From Flavobacterium sp. ZT3R18 (GTDB taxonomy: Bacteria; Bacteroidota; Bacteroidia; Flavobacteriales; Flavobacteriaceae): 64,000 bases of DNA. The stretch covers positions 1 to 64,000 of the forward strand of contig NZ_VJZS01000013.1 in assembly GCF_007097385.1 (NCBI RefSeq), read 5' to 3'. Below, in pieces: positions 1 to 8,185 of the stretch. Numbering within the stretch: the stretch's first letter is position 1; each line of letters opens with the position of its first letter. The notes under the pieces are model-generated. The model was not told the origin of the DNA and searched no databases. It was given only the letters and a program-made list of their open reading frames with translations. The position numbers and the translations under genes are program-made.

Positions 1-1027
1 ATTGTCTGTGGCTGTAGCAGAAACAACTACGTTTGCACCGCAAACCCCTGAACCTACATTTACACTTTTATCGCCATTAGCAGTGATTACTGGGATTACA
101 TTGTCGCTTACGGTTACCGTTTGAGTTACTGCAACCGCTGCATTTGCGTTGGCATCACTTACATTCCAAATGATTGTTGTGATTCCCACTGGATAAAGTT
201 CCGTAAGTAATTTTGCGTCACTTCTTATTCCAGTTGGTGTGCCTACTGAACAATTGTCTGTGGCTGTAGCAGAAACAACTACGTTTGCACCGCAAACCCC
301 TGAACCTACATTTACACTTTTATCGCCATCAGCCGTGATTACTGGGATTACATTATCGCTTACGGTTACCGTTTGAGTTACTGCAACCGCCGCATTTTCA
401 TTGGCATCAGATACATTCCAAGTAATGGTTGTTGTTCCTATTGGATAAAGTTCAGTAAGTAATTTTGCGTCACTTCTTATTCCAGTTGGTGTGTTTACTG
501 AACAATTGTCTGTGGCAGTTGCCGAAACAACTACGTTTGCACCGCAAACCCCTGAACCTACATTTACACTTTTATCGCCATTAGCAGTGATTACTGGCAC
601 TTCATTATCGATAACCGTTACCGTTTGAATTACTGCAACCGCCGCATTCCCATTACTATCGCTTACATTCCAAGTAATGATTGTTGTTCCTATTGGATAA
701 ATTTCTGCAAGTAATTTTGCGTCACTTCTTACCCCATTTGGTGTTCCTACAATGCAATTGTCTGATGCTAATGCCGTAGCAACTGCTACGCTTGCTCCGC
801 AAACAGCTGCGTCTGTACTTACATGTATAGCTCCGAAGGCAGTAATCACAGGAAGTTGATTGTCTGTTACGATAACGGTTTGGACAACTGCAACCGCAGC
901 ATTCCCATTACTATCACTTACATTCCAAGTAATGGTTGTGGTTCCTATTGGATAAACGGCATTCAATGCCAATGCATCACTTCGAACACCTGTTGCTACA
1001 CCTACACTACAATTGTCTGTGGCAGTT
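1..1027. repeat. HYR-coding tandem repeats, period 252-255 bp
   Basis: The same word (ATTGTCTG) recurs at 1, 253, 505, 757 and 1012, marking five HYR-coding units of 252-255 bp. Units around 1-510 are almost identical at DNA level, while those near 757 and 1012 have diverged more, so the array seems to be growing or homogenising toward the 3' end of the gene. Confidence 0.9.
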
Positions 1028-2442
1028 GCCGAAACAATTACGCTTGCTCCGCAAGCCCCTGAATCTATATTTACACTTTTATCTCCATTGGCAGAGATTA
1101 CTGGGATTGTAGTGTCGGTTGTTGTTGTTATGGTAAAGTTTTTAACAATAGTAGCTCCAATATTATCGGTAATGGTACAAGAATTATCTCCAGCAGTTAA
1201 TCCTGTAATCGAAGCGGTTTCATTTCCGTTAGACCATAAATAAGTATACGGACTTGTCCCTCCCGAAGCCGTTACCGAAGCAGTACCCATTATACTGCCA
1301 TTACAAGTCACATTGGTTTGGGTAGTCGTTGCGTATAGTGAACAACTTATGGCTGTTGGTGCATTTTTAATCACGTTTGTCCCATCTCCCAATTGTCCAG
1401 ATGCATTATATCCCCAAGCCCATAAAGTGTCGTCTGTTTTTATAGCCATAGTATGGTGCTGTCCAGCGGTTATGGTTTTCCAATCTGTTGCCGTTCCTAT
1501 TTGTGTTGGGGAATTTCTGTTTGTGGTTGTCCCATCGCCTAATTGTCTATACCCATTATATCCCCAAGCCCATAAAGTTCCATCTGTTTTTATAGCAGTA
1601 GTATGGTACTGTCCTGCGGTTATAGTTGTCCAATCGGTTGCCGTTCCTATTTGTGTTGGGGAATTTCTGGCTGTGGTTGTCCCATCGCCTAGCTGTCCCA
1701 GCACATTATACCCCCAAGCCCATAAAGTCCCGTCTGTTTTTATAGCAGTACTATGATTCTGTCCTACGGTTAAGGTTTTCCAATCGGTTGCCGATCCTAT
1801 TTGTGTTGGGGAATATTTGGTTGTGTTTGTCCCATCTCCCAATTGTCCAGATGCATTATATCCCCAAGACCATAAGGTTCCGTCTGTTTTTATAGCAACA
1901 GTATGATTCGCTGCTAGGGCTATGGTTTTCCAATCGATTGCCGTTCCTATTTGTGTTGGGGAATTTCTGTTTGTGGTTGTCCCATCGCCTAATTGTCCAT
2001 ACCCATTATACCCCCAAGCCCATAAGGTTCCGTCTGTTTTTATGGCAGTGGTATGGTTCGATCCTGCGGCTAGGGCTTTCCAATCGGTTGCCGTTCCTAT
2101 TTGTGTTGGGGAATTTCTGGCTGTGGTTGTCCCATCGCCTAGCTGTCCCAGCACATTATACCCCCAAGCCCATAAAGTCCCGTCTGTTTTTATAGCAGTA
2201 CTATGATTCTGTCCTACGTTTATTGTTTTCCAATCAGTAGCCGTTCCTATTTGTGTTGGAGAATATTTCTGTATGGTTGTCCCATCGCCTAGTTGTCCTT
2301 GCGAATTATTCCCCCAGGCCCATAAAGTCCCGTCTGTTTTTATGGCAATGGTGTGGTAGGTGCCTGTGCGTATGGAGCGCCAGCATTGAGCGTTTATTTG
2401 CGCGGTTAAAAGCACAAAGAGTAACAGTAAGTTTTTTTTCAT
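1..2442 (-). CDS. Giant secreted repeat protein: RCC1 + SprB-like + HYR repeats (3' end outside window)
   Basis: The reading frame is open from an ATG at 2442 to the window edge, giving the first 814 residues; the C-terminus is missing. Residues 1-19 (MKKNLLLLFVLLTAQINAQ) are a signal peptide. Residues about 20-370 hold seven RCC1-type units with the core AIKTDGTLWAWG and a 150-bp period. Residues about 372-436 form one SprB-like repeat (TASGGTSPYTYLWSNG). After that come HYR-type units of 84-85 residues with VCGANVVVSATATDN and TTITWNVSD cores: four complete and a fifth cut by the edge. Proteins of this build in Bacteroidota are usually large cell-surface or secreted adhesin-like proteins exported by T9SS, so a C-terminal sorting domain is expected left of the window; that part is inference. 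The repeats are nearly identical at DNA level, which suggests recent homogenisation. Signal peptide and repeats are read directly; the function is unknown. Confidence 0.88.
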   Translation of the reverse strand, partial: MKKNLLLLFVLLTAQINAQCWRSIRTGTYHTIAIKTDGTLWAWGNNSQGQLGDGTTIQKYSPTQIGTATDWKTINVGQNHSTAIKTDGTLWAWGYNVLGQLGDGTTTARNSPTQIGTATDWKALAAGSNHTTAIKTDGTLWAWGYNGYGQLGDGTTTNRNSPTQIGTAIDWKTIALAANHTVAIKTDGTLWSWGYNASGQLGDGTNTTKYSPTQIGSATDWKTLTVGQNHSTAIKTDGTLWAWGYNVLGQLGDGTTTARNSPTQIGTATDWTTITAGQYHTTAIKTDGTLWAWGYNGYRQLGDGTTTNRNSPTQIGTATDWKTITAGQHHTMAIKTDDTLWAWGYNASGQLGDGTNVIKNAPTAISCSLYATTTQTNVTCNGSIMGTASVTASGGTSPYTYLWSNGNETASITGLTAGDNSCTITDNIGATIVKNFTITTTTDTTIPVISANGDKSVNIDSGACGASVIVSATATDNCSVGVATGVRSDALALNAVYPIGTTTITWNVSDSNGNAAVAVVQTVIVTDNQLPVITAFGAIHVSTDAAVCGASVAVATALASDNCIVGTPNGVRSDAKLLAEIYPIGTTIITWNVSDSNGNAAVAVIQTVTVIDNEVPVITANGDKSVNVGSGVCGANVVVSATATDNCSVNTPTGIRSDAKLLTELYPIGTTTITWNVSDANENAAVAVTQTVTVSDNVIPVITADGDKSVNVGSGVCGANVVVSATATDNCSVGTPTGIRSDAKLLTELYPVGITTIIWNVSDANANAAVAVTQTVTVSDNVIPVITANGDKSVNVGSGVCGANVVVSATATDN
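1629..2218. repeat. 140-bp identical segments within the RCC1 array
   Basis: Positions 1629-1768 and 2079-2218 are identical over 140 bp and lie exactly 450 bp (three 150-bp units) apart inside the RCC1 region. Neighbouring units differ at several sites, so this pair reflects a recent intragenic duplication or gene conversion. Confidence 0.9.
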
Positions 2443-2700
2443 TTAAAAAGGTTTAGAAATTAATGGTTTCTGTTTTGAAGATTCAATGTTGTTTAAAACA
2501 ACAATAACTGCAAAATTAAATGTTAAGAATCTAATAATGTAGCCCATTACGACATATTTGCGTTTGATAGGGATGTTCTTGTTATAATTTAGATCAATGT
2601 GGTTTTCTTAAAAAATAGACATGAAGTTATACTCTGGTACCGGTTGAGTACAATGCAGTTAAGTTAAGGGATTTGTGTATAGTACTGCACTGAATAGATC

Positions 2701-2758
2701 TCTCGCAGAGACCCAAAGTTTGCGTTCGATTTCTTTGCGGCTTTGCGTCTCTGCGAGA
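2701..2758. repeat. Long intergenic inverted repeat (CTCGCAGAGAC / GTCTCTGCGAG)
   Basis: The 2443-2820 gap holds a hairpin: arm 2701-2718 pairs with 2741-2758 over 18 positions with one mismatch and a 22-nt loop. It lies downstream of the AraC gene and upstream of the repeat-protein gene, both on the minus strand, so it may end the former's transcript, although no clear T-run follows. I see nothing else supportable in this gap. Confidence 0.75.
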
Positions 2759-2820
2759 AAAGCATCAGTTACACTGTCAACCTCTCTAGTGAACAACGTT
2801 TTAATGTAAATAACGATATA

Positions 2821-3897
2821 TTAACTAGGGCGCAATACTTCGGAGGGGAGAATGTTAAAACGATTTTTGAATGCTGCCGTAAATTTACTGGCACTTTCAT
2901 AGCCTGTTGCCACTGCAATGTTTTTTATTGGCAAATTCGAATTTTGCATCAACTGTATTGCTAGTAGCATATTTTTTTCTTTATGGTATTGTAATATTGA
3001 CGTGCCAAACACAGATTTAAAAATAGATTTTAATTTTGTAGGCGACACATTTACATCAAGGGCCATGTTTTCGACACCAACAAAAGGAGATGTCAAATGA
3101 TGCAGTACTATTTTTTCTGCTTTGGCCACATTTGAATAATCGATATTACTTAGGGATTTATATTCTTGGATGCGATTGTCCTCTAAGGTAGTCTTAAAAA
3201 AAGCTGTAATTATTTTATGAATTTCAATTTTCAGATTAATTGCGTCAAAAGAATCGGTATTGTTTTTTTCTAAAATCCTCCAAATTTCTTTTGATGTATC
3301 GTCTATATTCGGAACGACATCCAGCCAAGTTAGAAAGCCTGTATCGGTATTTAGAAAATTTTGAAGTTCATGTCCTCTGGAAAGTATTTGTGAGGAAAGA
3401 TTATTTTCTGCCCATTTTTTATTAAAAACGAAGTTACAAAATTTACCCGTCGTGCCTTTGTAAAAATAAGTGGAAACCTCCGTTTTGGGTTTGTAAAAAG
3501 TCCAGCATTTGCTTAAAAGTGTTGCAGTATCGGCAGAAGTGTTTCCGGTGGGAAATTCATATTCAAAAACCGAAAAAGACAGAAAGTAATAATCGCTTAC
3601 TTCGGCATCATCGTACAGTGTTTTTGCAATGACATTTTGTTTGATGTCGATATTTGTTGCCAAAACCCATAATCCATCTTCAATTTCACGATAGTGCATT
3701 ACTCCTTTGCAAAATGGATTATTGGTATAAATTGCTTGATCCAAGGGTTTGTGCCGTGTAACGGGTATTTTTATTAGACTGTCCACCATTATTCTTGGTG
3801 TGTTGGATAAATAGGGTAACTCAAAAAAACCATCACGGTAAAAAAAAAGATATTTCTGGATGAGTTTATTCCATTCTTTTACAGGTTTTGTTATCAT
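2821..3897 (-). CDS. AraC-family transcriptional regulator
   Basis: This 358-residue protein has a typical AraC/XylS DNA-binding domain at its C-terminus (residues about 265-358). The first helix-turn-helix is around VGVENMALDVNVSPTKLKSI. The second contains IKNIAVATGYESASKFTAAF followed by the FGTSILQYHK and F-N-x-LPSEVLR signatures. The N-terminal 250 residues match no effector domain I recognise and lack an obvious cupin motif, so the inducer is unknown. The gene stands alone between the repeat protein and bioB. It could regulate its downstream neighbour or be autoregulatory, but nothing in the sequence shows that. Length is slightly above the usual 280-320 residues because of the long N-terminal part. 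Confidence 0.9.
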   Translation of the reverse strand: MITKPVKEWNKLIQKYLFFYRDGFFELPYLSNTPRIMVDSLIKIPVTRHKPLDQAIYTNNPFCKGVMHYREIEDGLWVLATNIDIKQNVIAKTLYDDAEVSDYYFLSFSVFEYEFPTGNTSADTATLLSKCWTFYKPKTEVSTYFYKGTTGKFCNFVFNKKWAENNLSSQILSRGHELQNFLNTDTGFLTWLDVVPNIDDTSKEIWRILEKNNTDSFDAINLKIEIHKIITAFFKTTLEDNRIQEYKSLSNIDYSNVAKAEKIVLHHLTSPFVGVENMALDVNVSPTKLKSIFKSVFGTSILQYHKEKNMLLAIQLMQNSNLPIKNIAVATGYESASKFTAAFKNRFNILPSEVLRPS

Positions 3898-4001
3898 ATT
3901 TACGACTGGCTTTTAGAGATGGTAAAATATGAAAAAATTCAATACATTACTAGTCAATTTGTTGAGAATTTTTTTTTAAATAAGAAGATAACTTGTAAAA
4001 A

Positions 4002-4038
4002 AAAATCCCATCCGACAATAATAATGGGATGGGATTTT
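4002..4038 (-). terminator. Rho-independent terminator of bioB
   Basis: Arm 4002-4013 (AAAATCCCATCC) pairs perfectly with 4027-4038 (GGATGGGATTTT). On the minus strand the stem runs into a T-run (3997-4005 reads as A on the plus strand), right after the bioB stop codon. Confidence 0.9.
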
Positions 4039-4059
4039 ACTTATAATTATGAAAATAAT

Positions 4060-5145
4060 CTATTTTCCTTTTATAGAAGCTTCCAGATTTTTTTCAATAG
4101 TATGATTTGGTCTTGTCCATTTTGGTTTTTCGCCAAGAGATTCAAATTGTGAATCTACTGCTTCAACGGTTTGTGGTTGTACCACTTTAGTAAAAGGTTT
4201 TTGCGGTTTTAAACCCAATAAGTCAAACATTTTCATGTCTTCATTAACATCTGAATTAGGGGTTGTCAGTAGCTTGTCACCTGCAAAAATAGAGTTGGCT
4301 CCAGCAAAGAAACATATCGCTTGACCTTCACGGCTCATATTCATTCTTCCGGCAGATAAACGTACTTGAGTATTAGGCATCACAATTCTGGTTGTAGCAA
4401 CCATTCTAATCATTTCCCAAATCTCTACTGGTTTTTCGTTTTCCATCGGTGTCCCTTCTACCGGAACTAATGCATTGATTGGCACCGATTCCGGTTGTGG
4501 GTTTAATGTAGCAAGGGCAACTAGCATTCCGGCTCTGTCCTCTATACTTTCCCCCATTCCAATAATTCCTCCGCTACAAACCGTAACACTAGTTTTACGT
4601 ACGTTTTCTATGGTTTGCAAACGGTCTTCAAAACCACGAGTCGAAATGACTTCTTTATAATAATCTTCAGAGGTGTCTAAATTGTGATTGTAGGCATATA
4701 AACCTGCTTCTGCCAATCGTTGGGCTTGATTTTCGGTAATCATACCCAAGGTACAACAAACCTCCATGTCCATTTTATTAATGGTACGAACCATTTCTAG
4801 AACTTGATCAAACTCAGGACCATCTTTTACGTTTCGCCAAGCAGCTCCCATGCATACGCGGGAAGAACCTCCAGATTTGGCTTGAATAGCTTGTTCTTTT
4901 ACTTGGTTTACTGACATTAAGCTGTTGCCTTCAACGCCAGTGTTGTATCTTGCTGCTTGAGGACAATAGCCACAATCTTCAGAACAACCCCCTGTTTTTA
5001 TGGAAACTAAAGTGGATACTTGAACCACATTAGGGTCGTGGTGCTCTCGATGAATAGTTGCTGCTTCAAAAAGCAAATCCATCATCGGTTTGTTATATAT
5101 TGCAATAATTTCTTCTTTCGTCCAGTCGTGTTTTGTGATGCTCAT
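4060..5145 (-). CDS. bioB: Biotin synthase BioB
   Basis: BioB is a radical-SAM enzyme that inserts sulfur into dethiobiotin, the last step of biotin synthesis. The 361-residue product carries the CxxxCxxC cluster motif (Cys54, Cys58, Cys61 in GGCSEDCGYC) that binds the SAM-cleaving 4Fe-4S cluster, followed by PQAARYNTGVEG and YNHNLDTS typical of BioB. Conserved RLSAGR near the C-terminus supplies the arginine that ligates the 2Fe-2S cluster. I chose ATG 5145 (MSITKHDWTKEEI) rather than the in-frame ATG at 5169, because 5169 falls inside the -7 promoter box and the family starts at this point. It is monocistronic here, with a promoter upstream and a strong terminator downstream; no other bio genes are in the window. 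Confidence 0.97.
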   Translation of the reverse strand: MSITKHDWTKEEIIAIYNKPMMDLLFEAATIHREHHDPNVVQVSTLVSIKTGGCSEDCGYCPQAARYNTGVEGNSLMSVNQVKEQAIQAKSGGSSRVCMGAAWRNVKDGPEFDQVLEMVRTINKMDMEVCCTLGMITENQAQRLAEAGLYAYNHNLDTSEDYYKEVISTRGFEDRLQTIENVRKTSVTVCSGGIIGMGESIEDRAGMLVALATLNPQPESVPINALVPVEGTPMENEKPVEIWEMIRMVATTRIVMPNTQVRLSAGRMNMSREGQAICFFAGANSIFAGDKLLTTPNSDVNEDMKMFDLLGLKPQKPFTKVVQPQTVEAVDSQFESLGEKPKWTRPNHTIEKNLEASIKGK

Positions 5146-5166
5146 TGATCCTTTTTTTTGATGCCT

Positions 5167-5197
5167 CAAAAGTAATCAAATAGTTCTAAAGAACCAA
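5167..5197 (-). promoter_or_regulatory. Bacteroidota-type promoter of bioB with internal inverted repeat
   Basis: On the minus strand a -33 TTG (plus 5195-5197) is followed after 20 nt by a -7 box TACTTTTG (plus 5167-5174), matching TAnnTTTG. Between the boxes lies a dyad, GTTCT-AA-AGAAC (plus 5183-5194). This could be an operator; that is inference. The short leader to ATG 5145 supports the chosen bioB start. Confidence 0.7.
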
Positions 5198-5245
5198 TGA
5201 AATGGTTTTAAAAAGACTTGTTGTGAATATTTTACAAAGTGCTGT

Positions 5246-5683
5246 TTAATCGGTTGTAAATTTGTTATTCCAATAAAACATAAGCAACATTGTTATAACG
5301 ACCGAAGAAGCAATTCCTTCAAAAAACAAACTGAAGCAATATAAGTTAATGGATGGGTCTCCTCCAAATAAAAAGGATTCGGGTAGCTTTTGTACATAAA
5401 TATCACCCCCTCGCATATAACTGTAAATAAACAACCCTGCAATGCTTAGAAACACGCCTACAAGCGAAGTTACCAATGCAGCTTTAACATTAGGAGCAAA
5501 TTTTTTCTTGCCACGTGTTACTCTTGATTGTAAAGTGTTATTTACTGCATAAAATACGAAAACGATGTTAAGTAGTCTTAAATAAAAAAGATGCGCCAAT
5601 CCTAGAAATTCCATGATTAGAAAATAAGTCCCTACTGCTATAAAAATAAGGTATCCATTTTTAATTTCTGTTTTTACTTTCAT
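5246..5683 (-). CDS. Small membrane protein, tandem paralogue C
   Basis: The 145-residue hydrophobic protein has about four predicted membrane segments (residues about 9-28, 33-48, 66-88, 117-137). The loop between the third and fourth contains YSYMRGGDIYVQKLPESFLFGG. It is the last of three consecutive minus-strand genes whose products align end to end (shared LGLAHLFYLRLLN, SxxGVFLSxxGL, GG-x5-YVQ-L, FEGIASSV). I do not recognise the family and name no function. Spacing to the next paralogue upstream is 84 bp, so the three may be co-transcribed. It is the most divergent of the three at the N-terminus (MKVKTEIKNGY rather than MKLPKE). Confidence 0.8.
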   Translation of the reverse strand: MKVKTEIKNGYLIFIAVGTYFLIMEFLGLAHLFYLRLLNIVFVFYAVNNTLQSRVTRGKKKFAPNVKAALVTSLVGVFLSIAGLFIYSYMRGGDIYVQKLPESFLFGGDPSINLYCFSLFFEGIASSVVITMLLMFYWNNKFTTD

Positions 5684-5767
5684 ACGAGTTGCCTTTAAGG
5701 ATTTAAAAATACAATCTATTGGGTTGTGGTAAGGGATGGGAAAAACGTTATATGAGTTTGTGTGCTA

Positions 5768-6205
5768 TTAATCTGACGCAAAATTATTGTTATAATACAG
5801 CATGAGTAATAAGGTAACAATTACGGAAGAGGCAATTCCTTCAAAAAGCAAACAAATACAATAGGTGTTTACCGTTGGGTTTCCGCCAAATAAAAAAAGC
5901 TCTGATAAAGATTGCACATAGGAATCACCGCCTCGAATATAGCTATAAATAAGTAATCCGATGACGCTTAAAATTACGCCAATAAACGAAGTAGTCATTG
6001 CCGAAATGACATTAGGAACAAAAATATTTTTGCCTTCTGCAAGATTCATCATGATCGTTCTGTTTACTCCATAAAAAATAAAGAATGCATTCAAAAGGCG
6101 TAGATAGTACAAATGAGCCAGCCCTAAAAACTCCATCAGCAAAAAATAAATCACAATTCCGACGAAAATAATACATCCGTTATAAAATTCTTTTGGAAGT
6201 TTCAT
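5768..6205 (-). CDS. Small membrane protein, tandem paralogue B
   Basis: This is the middle member of the three-gene tandem family: 145 residues, about four membrane segments, starting MKLPKEFYNGCIIF. The loop YSYIRGGDSYVQSLSELFLFGG matches those of its neighbours closely. A charged stretch after the second membrane segment (LAEGKNIFVPN) aligns with SRVTRGKKKFAPN in copy C and FAEGKIVFVTN in copy A. No catalytic motif is visible. Localisation in the inner membrane is inferred from hydrophobicity. The family is unknown to me; three copies in a row imply local duplication. Confidence 0.8.
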   Translation of the reverse strand: MKLPKEFYNGCIIFVGIVIYFLLMEFLGLAHLYYLRLLNAFFIFYGVNRTIMMNLAEGKNIFVPNVISAMTTSFIGVILSVIGLLIYSYIRGGDSYVQSLSELFLFGGNPTVNTYCICLLFEGIASSVIVTLLLMLYYNNNFASD

Positions 6206-6458
6206 AATGATTTACTTTTAAAGGTTGAATCCTTATTGTCTTTGCGTTTTACCCTTTTTTGTTGCTTTTTTAGTAAATACAATAGCGTTTACTATTTGTT
6301 AGAAACGAAGATCTTTCGGTATAAAGCCAGTTATTTTTGTCTAGTGATGCAATCCAAAATTAAAATCAGAATGATGCATTTATTTGATGAACTTTTTTTT
6401 AGAAACGCAGGATGGAATTTAATCTCAATATTCTTGAAATAGATTTTTTTGATAAAAC

Positions 6459-6902
6459 CTAGTGCTTATCCGAAGCATAACGAGTGTCCCAATACAGCAT
6501 GAGTATAAAGGAAACAATTACGGCAGATACGATTCCTTCAAAAAAGATGCTAATGCTATAAGTCATTACCGATGGGTTTCCGCCAAATAACAAAGTTTCC
6601 GATAATGTTTTTACATAGGAATCCCCACCTTTTGCGAAACTGTAAGCGACTAGTCCGACGATGCTTAGAAATACTCCAATAAGTGATGTTAGCAATGCCG
6701 AAACAGCATTAGTAACAAAAACAATTTTGCCTTCCGCAAAGTTCGATTTTAGGGTTCTGTTGGTTCCATAAAACACAAATAATATGTTAAGGAGGCGTAA
6801 GTAAAACAGATTAGTCAAACCCAAAGCCTCCATTGACATGAAATAAAGGCCAATACCAATAAAAATAATGCATCCGTTATATAGTTCTTTCGGTAGTTTC
6901 AT
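6459..6902 (-). CDS. Small membrane protein, tandem paralogue A
   Basis: This 147-residue member is the first of the tandem trio in the direction of transcription. It starts MKLPKELYNGCIIF, almost the same as copy B, and has the same layout of about four membrane segments with the loop AKGGDSYVKTLSETLLFGG. A -7-like box TAAATTTG lies about 60 nt upstream (plus 6963-6970), so a transcript may begin here. The 256-bp gap between this gene and copy B is longer than the 84 bp between B and C and holds no gene that I can support. Function unknown. Confidence 0.8.
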   Translation of the reverse strand: MKLPKELYNGCIIFIGIGLYFMSMEALGLTNLFYLRLLNILFVFYGTNRTLKSNFAEGKIVFVTNAVSALLTSLIGVFLSIVGLVAYSFAKGGDSYVKTLSETLLFGGNPSVMTYSISIFFEGIVSAVIVSFILMLYWDTRYASDKH

Positions 6903-7024
6903 GTGATTGGTTTTTAGAAGTTAAAAAAACAGTACCTATTTGATAAATAATACAATACCTATCAAATTTACAAAAAAAACCTAGAATTATTTTATGAAAG
7001 TATTAAAAAGAATTTGAACGAAAT

Positions 7025-7969
7025 CTAAAGTTTATTAAAGTACGCTATTGCTATTTTTTTATCTTTTTCCAATTGTTCTTTCAGTAGTTCAACGGAGTCG
7101 AATTTTTGCTCCGAACGAATTCTTTCAATTATAGAAACAGTTATTTTTTGACCGTATAAATCTTCATCAAAATCAAAGTAGTTAATTTCAATGGTTTGGA
7201 ATTTACCGTCAACTGTTGGGTTAAAGCCTATGTTCATCATTCCGAAAACGGTTTTAGCGTTAAGGATGCTTTTTGCGATATAAACGCCATTTTGAGGAAC
7301 GAGTTTAAAGTTTTCTTCTAATTTTAAATTCGCTGTAGGAAAACCTATAGTTCTACCCAATTGCTTTCCTTTTATTACAGTACCCGTTAAGGAATAATTA
7401 TAGCCTAAATACTCATTGGCCAAAGCCACATTCCCTTCCATCAAAGCATTTCTGATTTTTGTGGAGCTTACAGAAACTTCTTTGATTTCTTGAGCGGTAA
7501 TTTCTTCGACTTCAAAATCATATTGTTTCCCAAAAGCTTTTAAATCATCAATATTGGCTGTTCTATTTCTTCCAAAGCGATGGTCGTGTCCGATAATTAT
7601 TTTTTGAATGTGAAATTGGTCTACCAATACGTTCTTCACGAATTCCTCCGCGGTCAATCTCGAAAATTTTTCGTCAAATGGGTGAATGACCAGATTTTGT
7701 ATGCCTATTTCTTGTAACAAATGTATTTTTTCATCAAGGGTATTCAATAATTTTATTTCTGATTCCTCTTGTAAAACCATTCGGGGATGCGGAAAAAAAG
7801 TAAGTACCAGGCTTTCATATTTTCCGCTTTCGGTATTTTGGGTAACTCTCTCTAATATTTTTTTATGACCAAAATGAACGCCATCAAAAGTTCCTAGAGT
7901 CAGAATCGTTTTTTTTATAGTTCCATTAGCTATGGTATGGAAATCGTTTATGGAATGAAAAATCTTCAA
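7025..7969 (-). CDS. ribF: Bifunctional riboflavin kinase / FAD synthetase RibF
   Basis: RibF phosphorylates riboflavin to FMN and adenylates FMN to FAD in the cytoplasm. The N-terminal FAD-synthetase half shows TLGTFDGVHFGHKKIL (nucleotide-binding GxFDGxHxGH), IIGHDHRFGRNR and the SSTKIRNAL motif. The C-terminal flavokinase half has GKQLGRTIGFPTANL and NGVYIAKS. The frame extends to an ATG at 8035, but a -7 box TAAATTTG (plus 7991-7998) lies inside that extension and homology to the family begins at the TTG codon at 7969 (LKIFHSINDF aligning with the usual MKIFHSI). I therefore prefer TTG 7969, giving 314 residues, the normal length; the ATG at 8035 (336 residues) remains possible. Confidence 0.93.
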   Translation of the reverse strand: MKIFHSINDFHTIANGTIKKTILTLGTFDGVHFGHKKILERVTQNTESGKYESLVLTFFPHPRMVLQEESEIKLLNTLDEKIHLLQEIGIQNLVIHPFDEKFSRLTAEEFVKNVLVDQFHIQKIIIGHDHRFGRNRTANIDDLKAFGKQYDFEVEEITAQEIKEVSVSSTKIRNALMEGNVALANEYLGYNYSLTGTVIKGKQLGRTIGFPTANLKLEENFKLVPQNGVYIAKSILNAKTVFGMMNIGFNPTVDGKFQTIEINYFDFDEDLYGQKITVSIIERIRSEQKFDSVELLKEQLEKDKKIAIAYFNKL

Positions 7970-8133
7970 AGTATATGTTTTAAGATTTTGCAAATTTATA
8001 CTATCTATTTTAAAACGGACAGTAAGAAGTTTCAATTTTTATGGATTTTCACACTTATGTACTGAAATAATCTATAAAAACGATGCAATGTCACGCTTTG
8101 ACAAAACTAATTTTTTAAATCGTTTTTAAATCG

Positions 8134-8165
8134 TTGTGTATTCCATTGTAAATGAATTATTTTTG
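8134..8165 (+). promoter_or_regulatory. Promoter of the metalloprotease gene
   Basis: A -33 TTG (8134-8136) and -7 TATTTTTG (8158-8165) are separated by 21 nt, matching the Bacteroidota sigma-factor pattern. The transcript would start about 10-15 nt upstream of ATG 8186, which excludes the upstream in-frame GTG at 8165. Confidence 0.75.
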
Positions 8166-8185
8166 TGTATCAAATTTATATAATT

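Noticed and set aside
1313..2206. Plus-strand open frames (1313-1756, 1922-2206) with repeating VVPSPNCP motifs
   Set aside because: They are antisense shadows of the RCC1 repeats. The minus-strand frame has a signal peptide, recognised domains and continuity over 2.4 kb.
2743..2964. Small plus-strand frame opposite the AraC gene end
   Set aside because: It mostly covers the C-terminus of the AraC gene in antisense and the hairpin; no promoter or motif supports it.
5146..5169. ATG at 5169 as bioB start
   Set aside because: It overlaps the -7 box TACTTTTG and adds residues not found in the family.
6206..6458. Fourth degraded copy of the tandem membrane family
   Set aside because: The gap was read in all frames by eye and shows none of the shared family motifs.
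8165..8185. GTG start codon at 8165 for the metalloprotease
   Set aside because: The G of the GTG is the last base of a TATTTTTG -7 box, and the resulting MYQIYII extension spoils the signal peptide; ATG 8186 is better.
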